A stretch of DNA of 64,000 nt from Trichinella spiralis (lineage: Eukaryota; Nematoda; Enoplea; Trichinellida; Trichinellidae). Within the stretch, counting starts at the first letter, position 1; every line of letters begins with the position of its first letter. Below the pieces are notes generated by a model that saw only the letters and a program-made list of their open reading frames with translations, was not told where the DNA came from and did not search any database. The stretch spans positions 2,094,933 to 2,158,932 of the forward strand of contig CM012955.1 of NCBI GenBank assembly GCA_000181795.3. The letters run 5' to 3'. The translations under genes and the position numbers were made by a program. This document shows positions 27,101 through 38,534 of this stretch, piece by piece.

Positions 27101-30100
27101 CATTTTTGACAACGTCTAACATTTAAACGAATAACACGTACTAGTGTGTTCTTGTTTCCTGAATCGTTTTCATTCCTCATTTTTGAAAGCAACATTAACA
27201 TTCTTGTATACGTCTTACTTGTTCTATAATAACACATCTGGATAATATATAGGGAAAATTTATGCTTCAATTTGAAAGTCAACTGAAAAACATTTATGAC
27301 TACTTTTTTTTGTACTCTACTACCACGTGCACAAGTTTCGTGTATAATTAGCTAAAAGGATAGAATGTAAGATTTAGAAAAAAAACTTGCACCTTTCTCT
27401 ATATCATATTCATTTTTGAACAATAAATTATTGTGCATAATGAAAAACTGCTTTTGCACATCTGCTTTGAAAAGGTGAAAAACTTATGCTAACGTTAGAT
27501 TAGATAATAGCAATCGTAAGAAGAAGTCTGGGGAAACATTTTTATGCATTAAGTGAATAATTTTCCAGGATAAAACATGAAATGTGAAAAAAAATATACT
27601 TATAGATTTTATTGAAACCAAAGTTTGTGAATACTATAGTTCAAGCTTCAGCTTTTCTTTTTTCTTATTCCACTTTTAAATGAATATGCATGTATATATA
27701 TATATATATGTATATGTACGTAAATGATCGTAGAGTGAATCTTGAAATTTCTTAAATAGAGTGCAAAATAGATTATGCAAATGCTAAATTCCGTGTATTA
27801 AATAAAATCATGTTAAGTGAATGTTTGACGAGTATGTTTTGAAGAAAGAGAAATCGAATTCTAACAAGAGGGAGTTGCAGGTGTTAGTTTTTCAAAGCAA
27901 GAAAAGAATCTAAATTCCACTGGAGTTATTATTTGCATATAAAACGTAGGTGGCTTTGGTAAAATGGGAAATGTTGAACTGTGAAATCACACAGTTCGCG
28001 GTAAATTTGCATAACCTATTAGAGTAGTTTGAATATTGGAAAAAAAACCAATGCGATGATAAAATTTATAGAATTATTATAAAATACGTACTGTTACCGA
28101 ATGTGCAGTTCTATTTGAAAGAAGAGAATGTGAAAAATTTTTTTGAAATTGAAAGACTACACCAACACGATTCAGTTAAATGGCCATTTCACTGGTGCGG
28201 CATCTTTTTAAAGCAGACTACAACAAACAGCATAAGCCAACAGCTAGATGAATCACGTTGATTTTATTCTTTAAACCAGAAGGGGCATTTGTTTAAGATT
28301 GGGCTCTCTTTTTTATTAAAAACAGTTTAGCCAATCATTGTCAACAACAAGAAAACTGGCCGTCAAAAGTGTATAAAGTTTTTAGCTAAAGTCTGGTCAA
28401 AAACTGGCGCATCTGGTTCACTTTTCGAGGGTTAAACAAACCGCCGCCTCCTATACCAGCTGAAAGAAAAGCACAACTTATTCTAATATTCTTCGCTCGA
28501 ACATATTGCTCCAGTGCAGCAGACCTTTCTGAGAAAAAACAACTGACTAACTCAGACGGGGGCTTATTATTTTTTTTCCCCCTTCACATTCGCTTGTCAT
28601 CCTTGATTAGATCCGATTGCATGCATACAAGCGCATGACGATGGTCATTTGCAATTCTTCAAAAGTAGGTACAAAATTCTGTTGACATTGGCGGTGTCAC
28701 ATCCCAGACTTGGCAATCCTTAATAACTAATACTAATTTGCACTACAGATAAGATAAGTTCCAATAAGATGAGCGTCAGTCCAAAAGTAAATTTCAGGAA
28801 AAAAAATTTTTTTTCAAAATTTGCTCTGCTAATAAAGATTTTGAATGAAAGAATGAATAATTTTGCCTTTTTTTCTTTCCATTTTTCATTTTCATGATGA
28901 TTTCCATGCAATTATCCAACATTTTCAACCTGAGGTTTTTAAAACTTTTCAAAATGCTATCTTCTCCTTTTTAATGTAAATTATTTTAACATATGCAAAT
29001 CACTGTGTCTATTTGATTGAATCTTCTGATCTCAGAGCATCAAAATAGGCAACAATCCTTTTTTCTCAATATATATATATATATACATATTTTTAAGTAA
29101 CGTTTTTCAAATTTAATTGTATTACTACACATTTTGAAATGTATAACTGCGTGTGTGTGTGTGTGTGCATAAAATTATTTTATCTATTGGTAATTTACAT
29201 TGTGAATTTAAGAAATATAATTATTAATTTCACGCACTGATTGCTGATTGAAAAATAATATTGTGGTTGTTTCAATTGTGAAAAAAGAAAATCGAAAATT
29301 CCTTTCCAAGTTAAAAAAAACTGTAAAAGGGGCTATGCAATAAATAATAGAACAGCGAATGAAAAAACGTTCAAAAATTGCACTTTGTACATCACATTCA
29401 GTAATGAAATCGATGCGATTTTTCTAATGAAAACTAACCCTGAACGGATTATTTGGAGCGGAAAATACTGATTTTTGCAACTTGACACAATGCCAAAGAT
29501 TGCAGATAATTTCTTCACGCATTGCAAAATTTGTACATTTTCATTTCCCCCAAATCAGCCTATCATCATCACACGTATTATAGTACATTATTAAACTAAA
29601 AGCATGCTATCTATATCTATCTGTCTATTTATTGTGTGCTATAATTTGAAATTCTTTTTGAAAAAAGAAAATCGTCATAAATAATAGCAGAAAAGTAATA
29701 TAATGGTAAAGTGAGTAATAAAAATCTGTTATTGTAATATGAGCGAAGTAGAATATTTATTTTGAGCATTGATTAGCAAGATTGAAAGCGCTCCGTTTTG
29801 TATGTAAAAGTACACTGCATTTATATGCAAAAGAAAAGCAATTCACATATTTCAATTCAATGTGATCTACTTACTCATCTATGCAAATATTTGTAATTTC
29901 TTTGAATCATATTTAACATTATATTATTCAGCTGAACAATATAAGAACAAAGTTATTTTATTTTAGTGATATTTGGTTTGAAATTGATAAGTTAGTTAAT
30001 TTAGTTTGAAATTAAGAAGTTAGTTATTATGATAATATTTAAGGGAAAAAAGTTTACAGTTAATATTTACTATAATAAAAAAAACACCAATATATATATA

Positions 30101-30214
30101 TATATAAGAAAATTTGTCACCCTTTGATGAAGTATGTAAATTGGAAGTAATTCGACTTGAATGACAGAATCAAAGAAAGGTAAAATCTTTTGCAAAGGCA
30201 AATTATCCGTATGA

Positions 30215-30216
<2 letters not shown>

Positions 30217-30269
<53 letters not shown>
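30217..30269 (+). repeat. (TA)n tract, 53 bp
   Basis: The longest uninterrupted TA run in the window. It abuts a GC-richer island beginning at 30271. Such tracts are variable in length and prone to assembly error. Confidence 0.95.
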
Positions 30270-30271
<2 letters not shown>

Positions 30272-30528
30272 CTGGTGTGGTTTCATTCCGTTCCGGGCAC
30301 GGCTGGCGTTTGGCGTTGGAATGTTTACGAATTCTAAAATTTAGCTAACATTGCCATCTGGCGACATTTATATCGAGTTTAGCTTATGCGCATTTGGGGA
30401 AAAGGGTAAATGTTAACTGCTCTTATTTCAGTAGGCACTTTTGCAATTGCGGTGTTTTTTTCCAAAACATGCTTTATCTAAATCCACAACAATCACACTG
30501 GCTTATCACATTTCATGCTTCATTCTTA

Positions 30529-30689
30529 CTAAAAAAAGTAGTTGTCTAATTTTGGAGGGAGGCCCGGGGCTGTAAAGTTCATAATGTTTCCATCGTGTTC
30601 GTTCATGGGCTTCAAGCATTTCAAACGCATGCCAACACACGTATTCTTTGGACAGACGAACCACCTAGCTTTGGATTTGAATACACATG
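30529..30689 (-). CDS. Orphan terminal-exon-like ORF, 52 aa, unknown
   Basis: I do not recognise this. After a good minus-strand acceptor (TTTCTGCTTTAG, ending at 30690) a 52-codon frame runs to a TAG at 30529-30531. It begins in phase needing one base from an upstream exon. The peptide is Cys- and Lys-rich (CVFKSKARWFVCPKNTC at the start) and ends PPKLDNYFF. Codon composition looks more like coding sequence than its surroundings. No upstream exon could be joined with confidence, so this may be chance or the end of a small lineage-specific gene. Confidence 0.25.
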
Positions 30690-31149
30690 CTAAAGCAGAA
30701 ACGTGAAACAAACAACAAATGCTAATTCAGCTGATCGCAGATCTACTAGAGTCAGTGAGATAGAGACTATAGATAGATAGATGTTCTTTCAGTTCTTCTT
30801 CCATGCCAAAGCAGTTCACTTTCATTCATTTTAATTGATAATTCTGATAATGTCGTTCATATTTGAAGACACAAATTACAATAATTTTTTACATCATTTT
30901 CAGCTTACGCAATTTTGCATAATGATGCTAAATTGTGTTTTTTTATTTCGAATTGATTTAATAAACATAAATTAGGTTTTGCTTTTTGAGATCATTCTTG
31001 TCAAGTATTAAGTCTCAGTCAGGCGTGAGTATATATATATTTTACGTTAGGGCATAATACCACTATTTATGTGTATGCATTATCTTATGAAAACCTTTTC
31101 ATTTACCAATGTTATATTGTATAATCTGGGTTATTATTGAATTCAGTAT

Positions 31150-31182
<33 letters not shown>

Positions 31183-34100
31183 GAACATTTACGATAGTGA
31201 TATTATTATAAACAAAATACCGATAATAGCATTTCTGATAATTTTATGATGATAAAATAAATTTTAACTTTTCACTGTGTAAATAGAAAGATGAAAATGT
31301 CATAATCAAAAGATGAAATATAAAATTTGCACTGCTTTGCTTAAGTAACCAAATTAACTTTTTCATCTGCCAACATACAGCGAACTGATAACATTCCAGA
31401 GATTCAAGTTAATTATTTAAGTAAACAGTCGTGACAATCAGCGGACAAAGTTTCATCATATGAGAACACATGTTGAAGCAGAAAATGTTATCAAAATAAT
31501 TCATAACTTTTCTCTGCACATGATGAATTTTATAAAAAGTTTCACTTTACTAATGACTGTTGAAAAATAATAAATTTCTACTTATTCAGAATTGCCAAGA
31601 ATGTTTTATATTAATTAATATAGACTCTCAGATAATTGCAAACTACGAATTTGAATGAATGCACGTGATGTCATGCATAAATCAGAATAATGCTTTACTC
31701 CGTTAAGCGGGAAAAATCATATGATATGTTGTGTTGCCAGAGCTTCTTTATTTTTTTTTCATCATTTCTGAACACATGGTTTTCGTATAACTATCATAGT
31801 ACAAGTGTTATTGAACCTTCCAACTGCAAGCAGCTCTTGGGTAGAGGAAAATTTTAGTGAGTTAAAAATAGCAAAGTACTTATTTATTTATAATTCGATC
31901 ATTGGCGTTTCTTTGAGTCATTAGTCGTTTTATAGCAGTGTGCAAAAAATTCGAATATCGAATTGTTGATTTTGTTAAAAAGTTTTAGTAAGTGAAATTG
32001 AGCACTTCTGCTTTTTAGCTTGAAAAAGCTGCAGCACGATGTTGTTTCAGTTTCGTATGTTTTGGGTATTTGCAAAATCAAAATGTATGAAATCAACTTT
32101 TCACATGTAATAAATGCCTCACAGATGCACATAAGCGCGGCAGTTTGTTACTCGTATGCAAATATGACGATCGTGTTGGCAATATTTTTAGGAAAATGAA
32201 AAGTCACTAAAGAATGTAGATGATCCGTTTTTCTTTTTTAAGCCAACGCCTTGAAAAGAACGGAGGCATTTACAGGCGTGGTTGAACCGCTATTGCCATG
32301 GGCACTTGGAACACAAACTAGCTAGTTTATAAAACACTTCTACTTATGTAACTGCAAATATGAACCATTTTTCAAGGACGGTCACGCTGACAGTTTTATA
32401 AATTAATTTGTATTGGTGCCCAACTTGTGCAAAACAGATTAATTTTCTGGAAAGTACTGTCTGCAGTTTTATATGATAGTCTACATGCTGACAGTGTTGC
32501 ATTTCTCATTTCAAAGCTTTGAAAACCATCTCCGTTTAATATATGAAGAATTTGTGATGCATTTGCTAATGTCAAAATCATAATTTGTCACTTGAACAGA
32601 TCTGTTTTGAAAAATATAAACCTTAACATTAGCAACAACTGAACTGACTACATGCTTATATTTCTAAATCCACAGTTATTTCCAGCAGTGCATAAAATAT
32701 CCATCACTAGCAATTCCAAAGGCTAACATGCAATATCACACCATCGGCTTTGGAGATATTGCACCCGAAAACCATAAACTGCATTTCTTTTATTAATAAT
32801 CTTAATTTTAATAATTGATCATCTTAAATATATGATTTGCAGTGAGGCTTTTTGATGTTTTTTGTTGCTGGTAACTTTTTTATTAATATAAAAAATGTTT
32901 ATTATCCAGACATTGTATTGTTCACAAATTCATCAGTATTAAACATTTTAGCATTTCGTAAATGTACAAGATAACTTATCGTGTGTGACTTTAATTTTAC
33001 ACGAGCCAATGTAGTTTCATTTAATTGAAAACATCATCAGAATGGGAAAATACCAACTGCAGTGCTGAATTCCCATTTTCAAGATTCAGTGTTTTGAATA
33101 TTCATAGAATGACATGTTCATTTTGTAAAATATGCTTCAAATTTTCAATAGTGATAATAATTCGTGCATTTTGCTTTTTTTATTCGAAGCTTAAGGGCTA
33201 GTTTTCTTCTTTCAAACACATGTTCGTAGGAAGGAGATAAACTATTTATAAAATTAAGCAGTTAGGCGATGCATTGATAGAATTTTAAAAATTATTCCAT
33301 TCTCCTCGTACAGAATACGCCATCATAATTGAACAACAATATTTGTGTAGTTACTTTGATTAATTTTCTGACAATTGCTGTACGCATTTATGGTGTGTTT
33401 CGTGTATTCAATAAAAATACAGTTATATATATATATAAGTCAGTTTAAAAACTTGTTGAAAAAAAATATTACTTTGTTAGCATATTGTGTGTAGCAAATT
33501 AAACAGTAAAATAAAAAAAATTGCTTTTTTACTTACCAGTGGAAAGGGAGTTTAAAATGTCTTGGGAAAGAGTTTCGATTAATTGCAGAACGTTTTTAAA
33601 TTATTTGAGAAGAGCAAAATAAAAAAAAATTAGGAATCAAAAATTTTAGCAGTGAAAAGTAAAAGTTTTATGTAATTAGCAAACGATGTCACAACTTCTG
33701 ACATAAAGCGAATGAATGATGACGTGAGATGGGCGGCCACTAACTTTTGTGGCAGGTTTTCCAACACAAATGCAGGTCATGCCCGGCCAAAAATACGACA
33801 TACAGTGCATTTTCACTTGAAGAACCTTTGATGATGATGCTATTTATTAAGCGAACTTATCCAAACCAAGTGACCCTTATTTATTATCACAAGGACAATA
33901 TATATAGATATCCTTATGAAAAAAGGGAATTTCTATTGCACAAGCATGTCGACATATGTATTTATTGCATGAAATTTTAAAAGCGAGACAAAGTAAATAA
34001 ATAAATAAATAAATATACATGTGCAATTTATTAATTTAGTGTTTAGTGGGAAAAATAATAATTTAAATAACTGACACTAGTAAGTAAGTAAGTATGAAAG

Positions 34101-35502
34101 TTCCCACCTGCGTTGATGATCGGCTTCAATTAAGTGGTCGTCAACAACTAACTGAGCAACATCACAGAACGCTTGCTGTTCTGATGACGGAACGCGGACA
34201 GCTTGTCACTAACGACATGTCGACATCGTTGCAAATTGTCAGCAATTGAATATGCAGTGCTTTTTTTGGAGAGTACAAAAAGCGCTGAACAAGAAAGCTA
34301 GGTGGAAAGTTTTAAAATGACAAAATATGGGATATGTAAAAAAAAGCGTCTGACTGGGCTGATTGGTATGTGTTTTTTCTTCTTGGCGTAAAATTCAAAC
34401 TTTTCACATTTCTCAAGCTGATGTTTGTGGTGTTGGAGGCAAGAAGCCGGTCTTGATTTCATTTTTCATTTCCACTAGAAAATAGAACCACTCGATGTCA
34501 ACTAGACCCAGTCTGATCTGACAGCAGAAAATACCCCTCTACCCCTACCCCTCCCCCTCATTCACTGAAAACGACACCTCCTCTTCCACGTGACATTTGG
34601 AACTATTATTTTCTTCTGTTTGTTTTTATACTGTTTACAACTTTTTTGAATTTACATGATCAGGATAAAAAGCATAGTTAGTTGCTTCATTAAGTTTTTT
34701 TTTCTCTTCACAACTACTAGTAGTGCATTTATTATGAAATTATTTATTTTCCATCTTCATCACAGTTGTGCACACAGGTTGGATAGAAAAGAAAAAATAT
34801 ATAGAAGTATTGCAAATGTGAAATTCACATGTCATTTTCTGGCTGAATTTTACAATTTTGAAATATTTCATTCTTCAAAAACAGAAGAGATGACGTTTTT
34901 CTAGAAGTGGATTCGTGTACTCGTAGAGTAGAATTTGTTGTTGTTCATGTATATTCAAAAATCGGTTATCACCGCTAGCAAGTTGATCTACTTTTGGTCA
35001 ACTGTTTTCTGGAAGCGAAATCCTATTTATCGTTGTTAATTAAGATAAATTAAAACTTTCCTTCGCTTCCAGTTCTCAAACCAATCCTTGAAATATTTTC
35101 AATCTGATTTCGTAAATCACCAATTTTCATCTCCATTCTCTGAGACAGTTCAATCGTATCTATCAGTTTGTACCAATTATTTCAATTTCTGTTGTTTTAT
35201 TTTTCTTTTGTAACTTATTGCAACATTTTACAACATCTCAATCATAATAATGTTCATTTATCATTTAATTTCAATTCTCGATTATGATGTGACAATGACA
35301 ACGGCAAACTTGAAAATCAGGTGAAAAATCACCAAGTATACCATTCTCTGTTTTTCAATAAAATATACTTTTCCAGGTATTGAATAAAAGAACGAGAACG
35401 GGATTTTGGGATAAAGTTTAGATGAATAATAATACTCATACTAATACTAATACTACTAATAATAATAAAATAATTTGTTTTCAATTGCGACTTTCATCAT
35501 CG

Positions 35503-38500
35503 TCAGGTATCATCACGAACAGTGCGCAACGTTGAAATCAAAATATCGCCAACAGTAACGGTTTTTCTGCTCACCACCTCGCCAGTGCTTTTGCATATCA
35601 ATTGCACATCAATAACAAGATGTTCCTGAAAAACAAATACAATTTAATAATTTAAACCAATTCAAAGTGTTCCATCTCTTTTTCCAAGCAGTGTTTACTT
35701 TCAATTTTTGCAAATGATTCAGCTGAGTTTTCAACGCTAATCGCTTGCGTCGCCCTAATTCAACAACAGAAGAGATGGGCTTCAAAATCTAAAAAATTTA
35801 AACAATTAAATAATGAACAAATAAAATTTTCATTTATATACACCAACAGACGCGTCATTTTTTAATACCTCGGGAAAGATTAAATTTGTACTGTATTTTT
35901 CATTGTAATCCGGATTAGATGAACAAGGGGGAAAAATCGAAGCGTATACAAGAACGAGGTTGCTGAAGAATGCATAAAAGTCAAACCAGATCGTAATGGA
36001 CACGTCAAAAGTTTCGAATGCAACTTGAAGCGGTTCTGGAAGTTCTGTAATAATTGAGTTTATATATATCGAGGAAATAGGCATAATTTGAGACGCAAAA
36101 GTAAAAGTAAAATGAGCATACGGTGGATTTGTTGCCATCGACAGGTTCTCAAGTCGAACGTTTCCGTATGCCCTGTGTAAATCAGCGGGTCGGCAAGACT
36201 GCGAGATTTGCTCAGGTTCGTACGAATTTCTGGAAATTGAAATTTTCTCGCTCGATCATCCATTTCCAAGTCTGTTGAGAAACAGTAAAGCGTTTATTTG
36301 ACGAATGATCTCATTGATCTTTCGTTGTAAATTCACGATTACATGAAAATAACATTCAAAAGAAAGATATATATATATATATATACCTTGCATGACAAGA
36401 GTAAGAACTTCAGCAATGGGCTTTTCAAGTTTTACATATTTTTTCAGATATTTCATGAAAACTCCATTTGATTCGCCAACAATTTCATACGCACCTTCTC
36501 CAAAGCTACTGAAAACATCACCATGAACTGTACGTATTTAGACAGAAAAACAAGAAGAAACAAGCATACGTAGCGTAACCAATTATACAATTTCGTTTGA
36601 CTCGAGGAGTGTAACGTTTGAAATCTTTTTCTGGAATTTCAAAATTTTCTTGTCTGTCAATAAATAAATCAACATTCTTAATTCTGTAAACGCTTAATAA
36701 TTGCTTAACATGCTAACCTTCGACAAATGTCTAAAAATATGACACTAACAGCAGGATCCATTTCTTGCATCATTGTTAAAATTTCCTCTGTGCATAGACA
36801 TTCATTAAACGATTCCATGTGGTTTTTTACATCAGTAGGAAGCAAATAGCATTGTCCGCCGACTTCAAATCCGTGGCCGACAAAATAAAGAACAGCTGAA
36901 ATTGTAACAAATCATCATTCATCAGTACTGTTTGAGAATATGGAGTGAACTTTGAATTCAATAAAATTATATTTTTACCATAAACGCCACTACCAAGAAG
37001 TTGACAGTACTCCCTAATCATGAAGTGCATTTCTACTAAAGTGAGATCTGCCAAAGTGACTGTCTTAAAACCAAGCTGAATCAAACATTCCGCCAAAGTA
37101 CTGCCATCTTGAAAAGGTGTCAACAACGCTGGTATATTTTCATATTTAGAATTGCATATTATCAAAGCGACTTTGTCTACAGCATACAGTTTGCTTTCCA
37201 AATCAACATTTACATTTCCAATTGGAACAACATCCTGAACAACGAATACAACTTACAGCAGAACAGCAGAAATAGAAGAAAAGAAAAATTCACTTTGGAT
37301 TTCAAGTCAGAAATATCTGATACACTTTCATCTTTGGAATAAACTGAAGAATTTCGAGAATTTGCTAAAAGAAATAAAAAAATGAAAGCATCAGAAAAGA
37401 AAAATTAATTTTAGTTTCCATCAATAACAGGATACTTTCTACTGCTTCTTGTTCATCATCTTTTTCTTCAAGCTTAAACCCAGTGTTGTCTACATGAATA
37501 CTGATCGTCTGCAAAGCAGACTTGTATTGTTTACCATTTTTAAAGTAAAATTCACCCCATTTATCACTTCTGTTAACTTCATTTGAAATAATGCAATAAT
37601 ACCAAGCACCTTGAGAAAGACTTCTGCAAATTTAAAACAGATATGACAACAAATTGAATGCACACGTTGATTTACAGTTACTTTCTGTCGATAACTAAAG
37701 TGTTATTTGATTCGTCTGTATCTATTATATTCCCATCGCAATACCAATGATATTTTGGATATGGAAAACCAGTTGCCGCACAAGCTAAAATCCCGTTACT
37801 TGTGGAAGAATTCTCCACAATCAAATGAAGCTGTTCGACAATGATTACAGGTTCTAAAAATGAATGAAAAATAAATCATTACTATTATATAAATAAAAAG
37901 AAAAGCTTTAAAAATTTTTTACATATCTTACAGGTTCTGAAATTTATTCCTGCAAATCGTGATGTACTGTATGTCATATTGAAACAACGAGTTTTGCAAA
38001 AACATATAAAACTTGTAATTATTAACACCATTTATTTATTTATTTATTTATTATCAGGAATAGAGTCATATGGTAAATTATGTTCGAATAAATCAAATGC
38101 AATGATACTTACGAAATTTTCTGTGTAAAATGAGCTGCGGTTCAACTAAATGAGCTTCGTGACAATAAATCAACAGCTCTGCTACTGTAGTCTGTCGTCT
38201 TCCTAAAAAGTGTAGCAACGCTTCCGTAGGGGATTTGGACTTTTCGAGATTTCTTATTACATCAGAACTGAAACACAAACAAGTACAAGATGTAGCTGTT
38301 GAGAATAATACACGGCATAATTGATTATTCAAACATTTTTGCAGTTAAAGAGATTGCATAAAATTTTCACCTGGTCATATTCGACAGTGGAATATGTTCA
38401 ACAAGTTGTTTCCATTTGGAATTGGTATCCAAAGACGACGACAAATGTTTCGCAGTTAACCAGGGAATATCTTCCAGTGTTGTTTTACTGGAGAATCTGG

Positions 38501-38519
38501 AACCGGAGTTGATATCCAT
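35503..38519 (-). CDS. malt-1: MALT1-type paracaspase, 13 exons, 637 aa
   Basis: Arg-directed cysteine protease and signalling scaffold; in C. elegans MALT-1 is reported to act in IL-17 signalling. Exons, 5' to 3': 38371-38519, 38113-38267, 37682-37853, 37436-37623, 37294-37364, 36979-37234, 36718-36895, 36570-36653, 36387-36508, 36122-36271, 35869-36044, 35699-35788, 35503-35625. A death domain (about 15-95) is followed by Ig-like sequence (about 105-225, CAATGFPYPKYHW and AWYYC). The caspase-like domain (about 262-450) starts DKVALIICNSKY and keeps His338 (FVGHG) and Cys388 (FLDICRR). Acidic residues D288, D386 and E426 match those I recall for the human S1 pocket. A third Ig-like module fills about 480-637, ending with a block matching human LKEHLVFTVCL. 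No CARD is present. The start lies three bases after a splice acceptor. The gene looks intact. Confidence 0.95.
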
Positions 38520-38522
38520 ACA

Positions 38523-38534
38523 CTAGAAGACAAT
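38523..38534 (-). promoter_or_regulatory. Candidate trans-splice acceptor of malt-1
   Basis: On the minus strand TTGTCTTCTAG ends at 38523 and the ATG follows after three bases. A leader of three bases is too short for an ordinary 5' UTR unless a spliced leader or an upstream cis exon is added. Confidence 0.5.

Larger units (their letters stand above)
24102..35502. other. 11.4-kb gene-poor region between two divergently spaced minus-strand genes
   Basis: Sequence is AT-rich with several TA, GT and AAT microsatellites (for example near 24144, 29155, 30217 and 31147). Slightly GC-richer islands near 24960-25060, 28370-28650, 30280-30420 and 34400-34600 may be promoters or unrecognised exons. 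Only one exon-like open frame, at 30529-30689, has a good acceptor. Nothing here resembles a transposase, a reverse transcriptase or a structural RNA. Confidence 0.5.

Noticed and set aside
33534-33557. Minus-strand micro-exon between CCCAAG and GTAAGT
   Set aside because: Only 24 nt, the reading frame cannot be tied to a neighbour, and a stop lies upstream in the frame that looked best.
34108-34201. Minus-strand exon-like frame of about 30 codons with a GTGGGA donor
   Set aside because: The acceptor (GACAAG) is weak, the frame is short and it could not be joined in phase to the exon-like ORF at 30529.
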